Below, in pieces: positions 1-12,066 of a DNA stretch of 64,000 bases. Under the pieces are notes generated by a model. That model saw nothing but the letters and a program-made list of their open reading frames with translations. It searched no databases and had not been told where the DNA came from. The DNA is from Pseudoalteromonas sp. H105 (GTDB taxonomy: Bacteria; Pseudomonadota; Gammaproteobacteria; Enterobacterales; Alteromonadaceae). The DNA lies in assembly GCF_001469215.1 (NCBI RefSeq), contig NZ_LOFH01000003.1, positions 124,001-188,000 on the forward strand, written 5' to 3'. Position 1 is the first letter of the stretch; each line of letters starts with the position of its first letter. A program made the translations under genes and the position numbers.

Positions 1-17
1 GAGGTGGTTTGGGTATA
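1..17. repeat. Truncated end of a MITE-like element (family A)
   Basis: The first 17 bases are identical to the reverse complement of the left terminal inverted repeat of the complete element at 33795-34058. The rest of this copy lies outside the window, so only one end is seen. Confidence 0.7.
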
Positions 18-87
18 ATAGAAAAAGCCGTTTCTTTTAATTATGTTTGTAAAGTGGTTAACTGGGACATAGTTTTAGCCTATTGGA

Positions 88-1071
88 ATGAATATGTTTT
101 TAATGTTAAGTGTACTGCAGGTATTATCTAACAACCCAGCCTTGGTGAGCGAACCGCTAAACTCTGCAACCGATACTGACTTTTTAGTTATTGCTGATAT
201 GCCATACACCGCACATGATAAAGCCAGTTTAAGTGAAAAAGGGGCCTTAACCCACAAAATACAACAGACACCGCATTCACTTTTAATGCATTTAGGCGAT
301 ATAAAAGCAGGCTCAGAGCCCTGCACAAATGAACTGCTTACGAGCAATAAAGAGCTATTAAGAAGGCTGACAAGTCAGCCTTTTATTTATACCCCTGGTG
401 ATAATGAGTGGACTGACTGTGACCGTAAGAGTTTAGAGCCTCGTTTTGATGAACTTGAGCGTTTAGCATTTGTGAAGCGTTTAATGTACACACCTGAATA
501 CCTAAAACAAGCTGGCAGATTAGCGAATTATAAGACACAGCCGACCATGGTAGAAAACGCGCGATGGCAATTAGCAGATGTTGAATTTATGACATTACAT
601 ATAGCAGGGACGCATAACGGCCGGCGACAGGTACTCCTGAGTGATAAAACATTAGCTAACGAAGCTGCGCAGCGTCGAGATGATTTAAACCTTAAATGGC
701 TATCTGCAGCAAACCCGTCCGCCAAAGCATATGTTATAGGGTTTCAAGCTGATATATATAGCCATGGCACCGAGCAACCAAAGTGTAGCGAAACGAATGT
801 TGATCAATGTGATGGGTTTAGCGTGTATAGAGAGGCGTTTGATGAGTTTGCAAAAACCGTTGCCAAGCCTGTTTTGGTTATTCATGGTGACACAGGCCCC
901 TTCTGCCAACAGACGCTAAGTGAGTATTTAACCCGCTTGAATGCCCCTGGGGATTATATGTTTAATGATATTGCTCATATTAAAATAGCGAGTAATACAG
1001 ACAGTGGCCTTCTTGAATGGCAGATACGTAGTTTAAAAAGCAACAAGCCTTTAAAAAATACCTGTAATTAG
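88..1071 (+). CDS. Metallophosphoesterase-like protein
   Basis: A 327-residue protein with the pattern of calcineurin-like phosphoesterases: HLGDIKAG near residue 70, TPGDNEWTDC near residue 100 and VIHGDTG near residue 265, which would supply metal-binding Asp, Asn and His residues. The N-terminus is hydrophobic (MNMFLMLSVLQVL) and may be a short signal sequence, which would make it periplasmic. The substrate cannot be told. It stands alone, followed by a repeat element and the convergent barA gene. The start is the first ATG. An upstream start is possible because no strong ribosome site is visible. Confidence 0.7.
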   Translation: MNMFLMLSVLQVLSNNPALVSEPLNSATDTDFLVIADMPYTAHDKASLSEKGALTHKIQQTPHSLLMHLGDIKAGSEPCTNELLTSNKELLRRLTSQPFIYTPGDNEWTDCDRKSLEPRFDELERLAFVKRLMYTPEYLKQAGRLANYKTQPTMVENARWQLADVEFMTLHIAGTHNGRRQVLLSDKTLANEAAQRRDDLNLKWLSAANPSAKAYVIGFQADIYSHGTEQPKCSETNVDQCDGFSVYREAFDEFAKTVAKPVLVIHGDTGPFCQQTLSEYLTRLNAPGDYMFNDIAHIKIASNTDSGLLEWQIRSLKSNKPLKNTCN

Positions 1072-1134
1072 GTGCTTAAACGCAAAACTGAAAAAGGCTA
1101 TCGTGATAATGATGGGTAGCTGAGCCACTTGGAG

Positions 1135-1435
1135 CTGTTGACCTTTGCGGATTAAAATTCGTTCAAATTAGGGGCTATTTAATCGCGGCGCGAGGTGTGT
1201 AACCTAGTGGGCTAGTAAACCCGAGCAAAGCTTGCGCGTCTTGCTCACGGCCTTTACCAGCATCCATGGTGGCAACAAAGAGTAAATTGCCCCCAGGCAG
1301 AAACCGAAGGGCTGCGCCTGTCTGGCATTGAAGCTGCGTTATCGCCTATTTATGGGGAATAACCACACTACATAGGCGCTGTTTTGCCTAAACACCAAAC
1401 AGACTACTGTAAATTTAATCTTGAAAGGTCAACAG
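1135..1435. repeat. MITE-like inverted-repeat element (family B), about 301 bp
   Basis: The ends are perfect 12-bp inverted repeats: CTGTTGACCTTT at 1135-1146 and AAAGGTCAACAG at 1424-1435. Beyond three mismatches the match continues (GATTAAA) on both sides, giving an arm of about 22 bp. No open reading frame of useful size is inside. It fills most of the gap between the phosphoesterase gene and the end of barA, stopping 9 bp from the barA stop. No target duplication is obvious. Confidence 0.65.
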
Positions 1436-1444
1436 ACCCTAAGC

Positions 1445-4216
1445 TCAACTACTTTTTTCTTTTAAACCTGCATCTTTTATCAAGTTTTCAAGTTCATCTT
1501 GTAGTTCAAACAATTCAGGTTCTATATAGGCAAGATCACAATCGCCTTTTAATGCCGTTTCTAGGGCTTCAGAAAGTTTCTTCAATTTTGGTACGCCGGT
1601 GTAACAGCATGCGCCATGGAACTTATGGATAATACTAAGTACATGTTCACAATCATGGTTTTGTATTGCTTCCTCCAATAAACGCAATGTTTCAGGCACG
1701 CTTAATAACAGCATGTTTAGCATTTCAAGCGCTAACTCGTGTTTGCCTCCCGCGCGTTGTAATGCTAAAGACCAGTCGAGGGAGTTACTACTAAAAGGAG
1801 GCTCAAAAAGCATTTTCTCTTGACGGTTTTTATCTCGTTTCATGGGGCCTTTAGGGCTGTGATCACTAATGATCTGCTTTAGCATATCTTCATCAATGGG
1901 CTTAGTTAAATAGCCTGTGAAGCCTACATCCATGAGTTGTTCTTTTTCACCTGCTAAGGCATGAGCAGTCACTGCCATGATAGGTGTGTCTTCGTTTAGA
2001 GATGATTCGCGAATAAGTTTACAGGCCGTAATACCATCCATAATTGGCATTTGAATATCCATAAAAATAATGTCGTATTTATGACTTTTACTTAGGCTGT
2101 AAGCTTGTGAGCCGTTGTGCGCGGTATCAATAAGTTCTATTTTTTCTTCTAACAAGGTATAAATAAGTTTTAAGTTGGCATCGTTATCATCCACCACTAA
2201 GACCTTTAATGGCAGTAGCTTTTCATCGTCTTGTTCAATGTTGTGCACTGGGTGATCGAGTCGATAGGGCGCAGCAAGGACTTCACATAACTTTCGATGA
2301 TTGAGTGGTTTGCTTAAGCATGCATCTGCACCGCTGCCAATATACGATTCACGCATGCTATGTGAGACCGTATTTATCATCAGGTATAAATAATCGGTTG
2401 ATTCTCTTGCGGCTTTTATATAGCTTTTTAAACGCTGCATTTCATCAACGGCAGCAACATGACCAATAATACAAATATCGTAATTGAAGTCTTTTTTGAT
2501 TTCTTCGAAAAAGCTTTCTTCATCAAAGCAACCAGTGACTTGTGTTTGCCACTCTTTTAATAATGACGAGACAGCATGGTGTGTGTGTTTATGCGGTTCC
2601 AAATATAAAATACGTTTATTAGCAAGTGATTTACTAGGTAAGTCATTAGTAACATTGTGGCTTGGAAGGCGAAACACCCCATTAAATGTAAAGCAAGTAC
2701 CATGACCGGGTGCCGAGTTGAGAGTGATTCGTCCACCCATGGCCTCAACAATATGTTTGGTGATAATTAAGCCAAGTCCAGTTCCTCCAAACTTTCGCGT
2801 AATACTCGAATCAGCCTGACCAAACGGTGTAAACAGTGCATCTTGTTTGTCCATCGGGATGCCAACACCTGTGTCTGTTACCGAAACTAAGATTGATGTG
2901 CGCTCTTCATCAAGTAAGCGGTGACCCACATCAATTTTGATGGCGCCTTTTTCTGTAAATTTAATGGCGTTGCTGATCAGGTTGATCAGGACTTGCTTAA
3001 AGCGAGTTGGGTCGCCAGTAATATTGTCAGGCACTTGCGAGTTTATATAAATCGATAGTTCTAATTGTTTTTCGTCGGCACTCGGAGCAAGTAAAGTTAA
3101 GACTTCGTTGATATTGTCGCGTAATTGAAATTGGATTGATTCCAACTCCATGGCGCCCGCTTCCAGTTTAGAAAAGTCTAAAATATCGCTGATAATCGTC
3201 ATTAAACTGTTCGCTGAAAGCTCAATGGTATCAAGGTAATCTTTTTGATGTTTATTCAAAGGGGTTTTATGGAGTTGACGAGTAAACCCTATAACTCCAT
3301 TTAGTGGTGTACGGAGTTCATGACTCATTTTTGCCAAGAAGTCTGATTTTACGCGGTTTGCATCCTGCGCATCTGTTTTAGCTATGTTGAGCTGAATATT
3401 TTGTGTTTCGTACATCTCTAACGATTCACGTAAATCACTGGTTGCCTGATCGATATGCTTTTGCATTTCGTCTCTTTGCATCACCATCGTATCTGAAATG
3501 GTGTTTAAGCCTAAACGCAGTTGTTCAAACTCGCCCATCATGGGGGTACCTAACCCCGTGTCTCTTTTTCCTTCAATCAGTCTATCACTGGCGATTACTA
3601 ATTTATTAAGTGGGGTAATAAATAGCCTGCTTAAACGAATCGCCAAAATAGCGGCAAGCAAAATGGCAAATATAATGACAATCCCACTAATTAATAAGGC
3701 TCTTTGCTGGCCAATGATTGCTTGGTCTTTATTGAGCTGAACAACAATGGTGCCTAATGAAGATTGAAAAGCAGAATCACCCCAATGTGCCTCGGGCGTT
3801 GAGTGGTTTATTATGGGTGTGTAAAATGTAAGAAATCTATCATCTTCATGTAATTTAGTGTTTTTATCTGTACTCAGTTGAGACTTATCGATCAGCTCAT
3901 CAAAGTCTCGATGGTAGTTACTGGTTAAAATGAGTTGTTCATTTGAGTCAAAAATGGCAATGGTTTTAATTGCGGGAGAGTGCTTGTTATGTGCGTGGCT
4001 AATAAGTCTATTTAGTTGTTGCTTGTTTTTTGCCTGTAAGGGTTGCTCAACCGCAATAGATAATGGCTCTGAAATCGTGGACCCTTGCTGATATAATATT
4101 TCATCAAGCTCAAAGTAACGATTTATTGTAAAGTAGCCGCCGAGTAATAGTCCAATTAGAACGGTGGGAATTAATGTGAGCGCTAAAACTGAGTCGCGCA
4201 AACCAAGTTTAGTCAT
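1445..4216 (-). CDS. barA: Hybrid sensor histidine kinase BarA
   Basis: A 923-residue inner-membrane tripartite sensor kinase. Transmembrane segments lie at about 9-30 and 174-197 around a periplasmic loop, then HAMP (about 197-250). HisKA has the phospho-accepting H299 (SHELRTPLNG). The ATPase has an N box at about 411-420, DTGVGIP at 448 and FGGTGLGL at 476. A degenerate receiver-like stretch (about 533-650) is followed by a true receiver with D720 (FMDIQMP) and an Hpt domain with H864 (HKFHGACC). BarA signals to UvrY/GacA and so to the CsrA system. Length matches E. coli BarA (918), and divergent neighbour rlmD with relA and mazG next gives the classic gene order. Start ATG at 4216. Confidence 0.95.
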   Translation of the reverse strand: MTKLGLRDSVLALTLIPTVLIGLLLGGYFTINRYFELDEILYQQGSTISEPLSIAVEQPLQAKNKQQLNRLISHAHNKHSPAIKTIAIFDSNEQLILTSNYHRDFDELIDKSQLSTDKNTKLHEDDRFLTFYTPIINHSTPEAHWGDSAFQSSLGTIVVQLNKDQAIIGQQRALLISGIVIIFAILLAAILAIRLSRLFITPLNKLVIASDRLIEGKRDTGLGTPMMGEFEQLRLGLNTISDTMVMQRDEMQKHIDQATSDLRESLEMYETQNIQLNIAKTDAQDANRVKSDFLAKMSHELRTPLNGVIGFTRQLHKTPLNKHQKDYLDTIELSANSLMTIISDILDFSKLEAGAMELESIQFQLRDNINEVLTLLAPSADEKQLELSIYINSQVPDNITGDPTRFKQVLINLISNAIKFTEKGAIKIDVGHRLLDEERTSILVSVTDTGVGIPMDKQDALFTPFGQADSSITRKFGGTGLGLIITKHIVEAMGGRITLNSAPGHGTCFTFNGVFRLPSHNVTNDLPSKSLANKRILYLEPHKHTHHAVSSLLKEWQTQVTGCFDEESFFEEIKKDFNYDICIIGHVAAVDEMQRLKSYIKAARESTDYLYLMINTVSHSMRESYIGSGADACLSKPLNHRKLCEVLAAPYRLDHPVHNIEQDDEKLLPLKVLVVDDNDANLKLIYTLLEEKIELIDTAHNGSQAYSLSKSHKYDIIFMDIQMPIMDGITACKLIRESSLNEDTPIMAVTAHALAGEKEQLMDVGFTGYLTKPIDEDMLKQIISDHSPKGPMKRDKNRQEKMLFEPPFSSNSLDWSLALQRAGGKHELALEMLNMLLLSVPETLRLLEEAIQNHDCEHVLSIIHKFHGACCYTGVPKLKKLSEALETALKGDCDLAYIEPELFELQDELENLIKDAGLKEKSS

Positions 4217-4313
4217 AAGTGAACGTTGTTATCATTATTAGTTAGCTAAGAGTATATACTTATAGGCGAGTAATCAATCTTGCTCGTACAATCAATATTT
4301 AAGGTGTTGCCCG

Positions 4314-5639
4314 ATGGCACAGTTTTTCCAAGCTAAAAAAAAGACCCTATCGGGGCAGGCAGTTTCATTAACTATCACAGGTATGGACCATCAAGGACGG
4401 GGAATTGCTAAGCATAATAATAAAGTATGCTTCGTGAGTGGTGCATTGCGTAATGAAGTAGTGAAAGCTAAATTGATTGAGGATAAATCTCGCTATTGTG
4501 CAGCAAAAACAATCAAGGTAGAGAGAAAAAGTGACGCGAGAGTTGCCCCATTCTGTGAACATTACGAACAATGTGGTGGATGTCAGTTACAGCATTTACA
4601 CCTCGATCAGCAATTAGTCGAAAAGCAAATGGCTGTAAGTCAATTATTCGCGAAATTTGCAAAGCTTGAAGACATGGCGTGGCAACCGCCACTATTAAGC
4701 GAACCTTTGCATTATCGCCGTAGTGCGCGACTGGCTGTGATGTATGATAAAACGGCTAAACGTATGCGCATAGGGTATAGAGCGCAGGGTTCAAAAAACA
4801 TTGTTACAATAAAAACATGCCCTGTATTAAGTCCCGTTTATGATGCTATTTTTAGTTGCTTTGATGTGCTATTGAATACGCACAAAGAACTACGAAGTGT
4901 TAGCCACATTCAATTATGTCAGGCTGATGAGCAAAGTTTTGTCGTTATTCGTCACACAAAAATGATCAGTGAATCCCTCAAGCACACAATTATTGAAACT
5001 GGCCTGACGCAGGGCTGGCAGATTATTTTTCAAGGTGAGAGCCACCTTATAGAGCATCAACACTTGCCGATGCCATTTTATACATTACCAAGTCAGGATT
5101 TAAAGTTTGAGTTTGGGTTAGATAATTTCATTCAAGTTAATGCTAAAGTAAATCAATCAATGTTAACGCAAGCAGTTGAGTGGCTTAAACTTAGTGGTGA
5201 AGAGCATGTATTAGACTTATTTTGTGGCATAGGTAACTTTTCTTTAGCGCTCGCTAAAAGTGCAAAAAGCGTTATCGGTGTTGAAGGAGTCTTATCAGCG
5301 GTTGCAATGGCAACGCAAAATGCGCACACTAACCAGATAACAAATGCACATTTTCATTGCTTTGATTTAACGCAAATAATGCAGCAAGCAGCATGGTTTA
5401 GTGATGAATTAGACGTGTTGGTATTGGATCCTTCCCGTACCGGGGCACTGGCTATTTTAGAGCAGTTACCGCTTGAGCAATTTAAAACGATTTTATATGT
5501 TTCTTGTGACCCTGTTACGCTAGCGCGTGACAGTGCAATTATTTCGCAGGCAGCATTTTCACTTGAAAAAATAGGGCTAATGAATATGTTTCCGCATACA
5601 GGGCATATTGAAACAATGGCATTATTTCAAAGGAGATAG
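4314..5639 (+). CDS. rlmD: 23S rRNA (uracil-1939-C5)-methyltransferase RlmD
   Basis: A 441-residue cytoplasmic enzyme that methylates U1939 of 23S rRNA with SAM. It has a TRAM domain (about 14-72), iron-sulfur ligands C81, C87, C90 and C169, a SAM-binding motif DLFCGIGNFS (301-310), LDPSRTG near 371 and the catalytic cysteine C398 in YVSCDP. Length fits the family. It diverges from barA across about 100 bp and is followed 8 bp later by relA, whose ribosome site (AAGGAGA) lies inside the end of this gene, suggesting cotranscription. Confidence 0.96.
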   Translation: MAQFFQAKKKTLSGQAVSLTITGMDHQGRGIAKHNNKVCFVSGALRNEVVKAKLIEDKSRYCAAKTIKVERKSDARVAPFCEHYEQCGGCQLQHLHLDQQLVEKQMAVSQLFAKFAKLEDMAWQPPLLSEPLHYRRSARLAVMYDKTAKRMRIGYRAQGSKNIVTIKTCPVLSPVYDAIFSCFDVLLNTHKELRSVSHIQLCQADEQSFVVIRHTKMISESLKHTIIETGLTQGWQIIFQGESHLIEHQHLPMPFYTLPSQDLKFEFGLDNFIQVNAKVNQSMLTQAVEWLKLSGEEHVLDLFCGIGNFSLALAKSAKSVIGVEGVLSAVAMATQNAHTNQITNAHFHCFDLTQIMQQAAWFSDELDVLVLDPSRTGALAILEQLPLEQFKTILYVSCDPVTLARDSAIISQAAFSLEKIGLMNMFPHTGHIETMALFQRR

Positions 5640-5647
5640 GGCGCAAC

Positions 5648-7804
5648 ATGGTAGCTACACGGCAATCACATCAACAGGATAAACCCGCTGATTTTAGCAC
5701 GCGACTTGAATTACTTGAGTTAACAAAAGAAAAGCGTGATGTATTAATAAAAGCCAACAGTTTATGTCAGGCGCTGCCAGAGCAGCAGCATCAAATTATG
5801 GCCATGGAAATGGTCGAAATATTGGTGGAAATGAATCTGGACGCCGAAACCTTAGCAACTGCTTATATTACGCCCTATTATTTAACCGATTTAGTATGCA
5901 TCGATAAAGTAACTGAGGTGATGGGAAATCATGTTGCTGTGTTACTGACGGGGGTCTCGCAAATGGCGACCATCAGTACCTTAGCTCACCAAGGTAATGG
6001 CACAGTGCAAGTAGATAACATTCGTCGTATGTTACTTGCCATGGTTGAAGATGTTAGAGCTGTTGTTATCAAACTTGCTGAACAAGTATGCCATTTACGC
6101 GAGCTTAAAGATTCATCTGAAGAAGAGCGTGTTATAGCTGCTAAAGAAACTGCCGATATTTTTGCGCCTCTAGCCAATCGCTTAGGAATAGGTCAGTTAA
6201 AATGGGAGCTTGAGGATCTGTCTTTTCGCTACCTTCACCCTGACTTATATAAAAGTATTGCCAAGCAATTAGACGATAAGCGCCTGGGTCGTGAAGCATA
6301 TATGGCAGATATGGTCGAACAAGTAAGAACTAAGCTCGAACAAGTAGGTATTAAAGCTGAGGTATATGGCAGGCCTAAGCATATCTACAGCATCTATAAA
6401 AAGATGGCACAAAAAAACTACGAATTTGATCAGCTTTTTGATATCCGTGCCATGCGTATTGTGGTTGATGAGCTTCAAGATTGCTACGGCGCACTGGGGA
6501 TTGTTCATACTAATTGGCGGCACTTAAACAAAGAATTTGATGATTATGTAGCAACCCCAAAACAAAATGGCTACCAGTCAATTCACACAGTGGTGTTTGG
6601 CCCTGAAGGTAAAACGGTTGAAATACAAATCCGTACGCATGCAATGCATCAAGATGCAGAGCTGGGTGTTGCCGCTCACTGGATGTATAAAGAAGGTGCG
6701 CTTCCTAGCCGTGGCTCGGGTTATGAGCAAAAAATTAGTTGGTTGCGCAAATTACTACAATGGCAAGAAGAGGTGGTTGATGGCAGTGATTTAGCGGATG
6801 AACTGAAAAACCAAGTTGTTGAAGACCGCGTTTATATTTTTACCCCACGTGGCGATATTTTTGATCTTCCCTTGGGAGCAACACCGCTAGATTTTGCTTA
6901 TTATATTCACTCGAATGTGGGCCATCGATGCATAGGTGCCAAAGTATTTGGTAAAATAGTGCCATTTACCCATCAGTTAACCACGGGCGATCAAGTTGAA
7001 ATTCTCACTCAGAAGCAACCAAATCCGAGTCGCGATTGGTTAAACCCGTCATTAGGGTATATAAAATCATCACGCGCACGCGCCAAAATCCATCACTGGT
7101 TTAAACAACTGGACCGCGATAAAAATCTCAGTGCTGGTAAAGAGATAATAGATTCAGCATTACAAAAGTTAGAACTTACCTATAAGGATCTAGAGCCAGC
7201 TATTTCACGCTATAATTTTAGAGAGCTTGATGACTTATTAGTTGCGATTGGTGCAGGTGATGTGCGGTTAAATCAACTGCTAAATTACATTACTGATCGC
7301 ACAGATGACGAGCCGGTTATTCGGTTTAAAAATCCAACAAAAATGACAGGTGATAAAAACGGTATTGTAGTTGACGGTGTGGGCAGCTTAATGAGTCATG
7401 TTGCTAAGTGTTGTCGCCCCGTACCGGGTGAACAAATTATTGGTTATATCACTCAAGGTCGAGGTATTGCTGTTCATCGAGATGATTGTGACTCATTTAC
7501 TAATTTAAAGAATAAGCACCCAGAACGCGTAATAGCCGTTAGCTGGTCAGATGAAATTAATGGCTCATACGCTTTGAGTATCAAAATAGAGGCCACAGAT
7601 CGCGCCGGTTTAATACGCGATATTAGCTCAGTGCTTGCGAATGAAAAAGTAAACGTATTGAATATGAATATGGAAACAATCGAAGATAGGCAGTTGGCAA
7701 AGTTTACAATGCAAGTTGAGGTACACGACTTGTCTAGCACCAATCGCTTACTTTCCAAGCTGGATCAGATTGAAGGTGTACACCAAGCAAAGCGAAGCCA
7801 CTAG
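5648..7804 (+). CDS. relA: GTP pyrophosphokinase RelA
   Basis: A 718-residue ribosome-associated (p)ppGpp synthetase that responds to uncharged tRNA. The N-terminal pseudo-hydrolase region lacks the His-Asp metal motif of SpoT. The synthetase region (about 245-375) has GRPKHIYSIYKKM and the acidic EFDDYVATPKQNGYQSIHT, the EXDD signature of RelA and not the RXKD of SpoT. A TGS domain follows (VYIFTPRGDIFDLPLGATPLD), then a cysteine motif (AKCCRPVPG) and a C-terminal ACT domain (about 645-718). It sits between rlmD and mazG as in E. coli, with a start set by AAGGAGA upstream. Confidence 0.96.
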   Translation: MVATRQSHQQDKPADFSTRLELLELTKEKRDVLIKANSLCQALPEQQHQIMAMEMVEILVEMNLDAETLATAYITPYYLTDLVCIDKVTEVMGNHVAVLLTGVSQMATISTLAHQGNGTVQVDNIRRMLLAMVEDVRAVVIKLAEQVCHLRELKDSSEEERVIAAKETADIFAPLANRLGIGQLKWELEDLSFRYLHPDLYKSIAKQLDDKRLGREAYMADMVEQVRTKLEQVGIKAEVYGRPKHIYSIYKKMAQKNYEFDQLFDIRAMRIVVDELQDCYGALGIVHTNWRHLNKEFDDYVATPKQNGYQSIHTVVFGPEGKTVEIQIRTHAMHQDAELGVAAHWMYKEGALPSRGSGYEQKISWLRKLLQWQEEVVDGSDLADELKNQVVEDRVYIFTPRGDIFDLPLGATPLDFAYYIHSNVGHRCIGAKVFGKIVPFTHQLTTGDQVEILTQKQPNPSRDWLNPSLGYIKSSRARAKIHHWFKQLDRDKNLSAGKEIIDSALQKLELTYKDLEPAISRYNFRELDDLLVAIGAGDVRLNQLLNYITDRTDDEPVIRFKNPTKMTGDKNGIVVDGVGSLMSHVAKCCRPVPGEQIIGYITQGRGIAVHRDDCDSFTNLKNKHPERVIAVSWSDEINGSYALSIKIEATDRAGLIRDISSVLANEKVNVLNMNMETIEDRQLAKFTMQVEVHDLSSTNRLLSKLDQIEGVHQAKRSH

Positions 7805-7812
7805 AGAAACTT

Positions 7813-8610
7813 ATGAAAGAGCAAAACTCATTAACTGACCTTTTAGCCGTAATGGCTAAACTGCGAGATCCACAAAGCGGCTGCCCATGGGACTTAAAGC
7901 AAGATTTTAAGTCGATTGTGCCGCATACGTTGGAGGAAGCGTATGAGGTTGCTGATTGTATTGAGCGTGGTGACTTTTCAGAATTAAAAACTGAGCTAGG
8001 TGATTTACTTTTTCAAGTTGTTTTTTATGCGCAATTGGCAAAGGAACAAGGTCTGTTTGACTTTGATGATGTTGTCAGTGTTTTAAATGACAAACTTATC
8101 AGACGTCACCCTCATGTATTTGCAGATAAGCATGCGCTAACTGACACCCAAGTTGCTCAGCAGTGGCACCAAATTAAAGCGCAAGAACGCCAAGATAAAC
8201 ACACCGGTGAAGCCAGTTCACTTTGGCTAGATATACCAGCTAATTTACCCGCATTAAGTAAAGCAAAAAAGATTCAGCAACGTGTCGCTGAGCTAGGTTT
8301 TGATTGGCCTACGTACCATGGTGCGTTGGATAAAGTGGCTGAAGAGGTTGATGAAGTAAAAGAAGCACTCGCGGTTGACCCGTACTCAGATCACAGCGCA
8401 GAAGAGATTGGCGATTTGTTATTTGCGACTGTTAATGTTGCACGTCATATAAAACGAGACCCTGAACAGTTATTACGCAGCGCAAATGATAAATTTTCAT
8501 CAAGATTCCAAAAGGTACAAGCGTATTTACAGGCTAAAGGGCAGTCACTCGATACCGCAAGCCTAGAAGAAATGGACGCTGCCTGGGAGGCGATTAAGAA
8601 GCAGCCATAA
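7813..8610 (+). CDS. mazG: Nucleoside triphosphate pyrophosphohydrolase MazG
   Basis: A 265-residue enzyme (E. coli 263) that hydrolyses nucleoside triphosphates to monophosphate and pyrophosphate. In E. coli it moderates (p)ppGpp effects. Two MazG repeats are visible: the first has CPWDLKQ and EEAYEVAD with ELGDLLFQVVF, the second has EEVDEVKEA and EEIGDLLFATVN, supplying the EExx...ExxD metal ligands. It begins 8 bp after relA, so the two are probably cotranscribed. Confidence 0.95.
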   Translation: MKEQNSLTDLLAVMAKLRDPQSGCPWDLKQDFKSIVPHTLEEAYEVADCIERGDFSELKTELGDLLFQVVFYAQLAKEQGLFDFDDVVSVLNDKLIRRHPHVFADKHALTDTQVAQQWHQIKAQERQDKHTGEASSLWLDIPANLPALSKAKKIQQRVAELGFDWPTYHGALDKVAEEVDEVKEALAVDPYSDHSAEEIGDLLFATVNVARHIKRDPEQLLRSANDKFSSRFQKVQAYLQAKGQSLDTASLEEMDAAWEAIKKQP

Positions 8611-8682
8611 ATAGCAAGCGCTTTAGAGCGTGTTTTTTGTGCAGGGAATTGCTAACTTTCACTGGATTGATAGAGAGGCTTT

Positions 8683-8691
8683 TGCTATAAT
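8683..8691 (+). promoter_or_regulatory. Extended -10 promoter for pyrG
   Basis: TGCTATAAT matches an extended -10 element (TGnTATAAT). The -35 at the right spacing (8663-8668) is poor, as is common with extended -10 promoters. It lies 80 bp before the pyrG ATG, in the gap after mazG. Confidence 0.5.
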
Positions 8692-8756
8692 TTCGCCCCG
8701 TCTTGAACATATTCCAAAATCACTTGTTTGGGTATTATATTCCTTTTAATTCCTGA

Positions 8757-10406
<1,650 letters not shown>

Positions 10407-10410
10407 TGTG

Positions 10411-10446
10411 AATAAGCCGTGCTCTATGCACGGCTTATTTGTTTTT
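10411..10446 (+). terminator. Hairpin terminator between pyrG and eno
   Basis: A perfect 12-bp stem (10411-10422 with 10428-10439) and 5-base loop are followed by a T-rich run (TTTGTTTTT). It comes right after the pyrG stop and would end or reduce transcription into eno. Confidence 0.8.
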
Positions 10447-10475
10447 AAAGCGGCGGTATTAAGGAAAATTAATAA

Positions 10476-11813
<1,338 letters not shown>

Positions 11814-11841
11814 CTCTTTTAATAGATTATGACTTTTGACT

Positions 11842-11870
11842 AAAAAAGCCTGCATATGCAGGCTTTTTTT
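11842..11870 (+). terminator. Rho-independent terminator after eno
   Basis: The palindrome GCCTGCATATGCAGGC is flanked by A6 before and T7 after, giving a long stem and U-tract 28 bp beyond the eno stop. It is symmetric, so it could also work from the other side. Confidence 0.9.
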
Positions 11871-11894
11871 ATATCAATAATATGCTCTGATAGG

Positions 11895-12060
11895 TAATAC
11901 CAATTCGCTTAATTAAGAGATCTATTTTGAGGCAAGAAAACCGTGTCGATAACAAGGCAAAAATATCGTCATTTAGTTGTTCTAAATAAGAAATTTATAA
12001 CGCCGTTAGCATCAGGTTTAATACCTAAAAATGATTTAGTATTATTGCGGATTGGTATAA
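11895..12060. repeat. Short inverted-repeat element (family C), about 166 bp
   Basis: The ends match as inverted repeats: TAATACCAATTCGC on the left and GCGGATTGGTATAA on the right (reverse complement TTATACCAATCCGC). No coding capacity. It occupies the gap between eno and the 3' end of mutH. The sequence resembles a dispersed element I recall from Pseudoalteromonas, Shewanella and Vibrio, but no other full copy is in this window. Confidence 0.6.
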
Positions 12061-12066
12061 GGCCTA

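Noticed and set aside
1072..1444. Small open frame at 1384-1632 over the end of barA
   Set aside because: It lies mostly antisense to barA, starts in the repeat element with a TTG codon and has no ribosome site or recognisable product.
8667..8691. Standard -35/-10 promoter TTGATA...TATAAT for pyrG
   Set aside because: The spacing is only 13 bp. The extended -10 alone is a better explanation.
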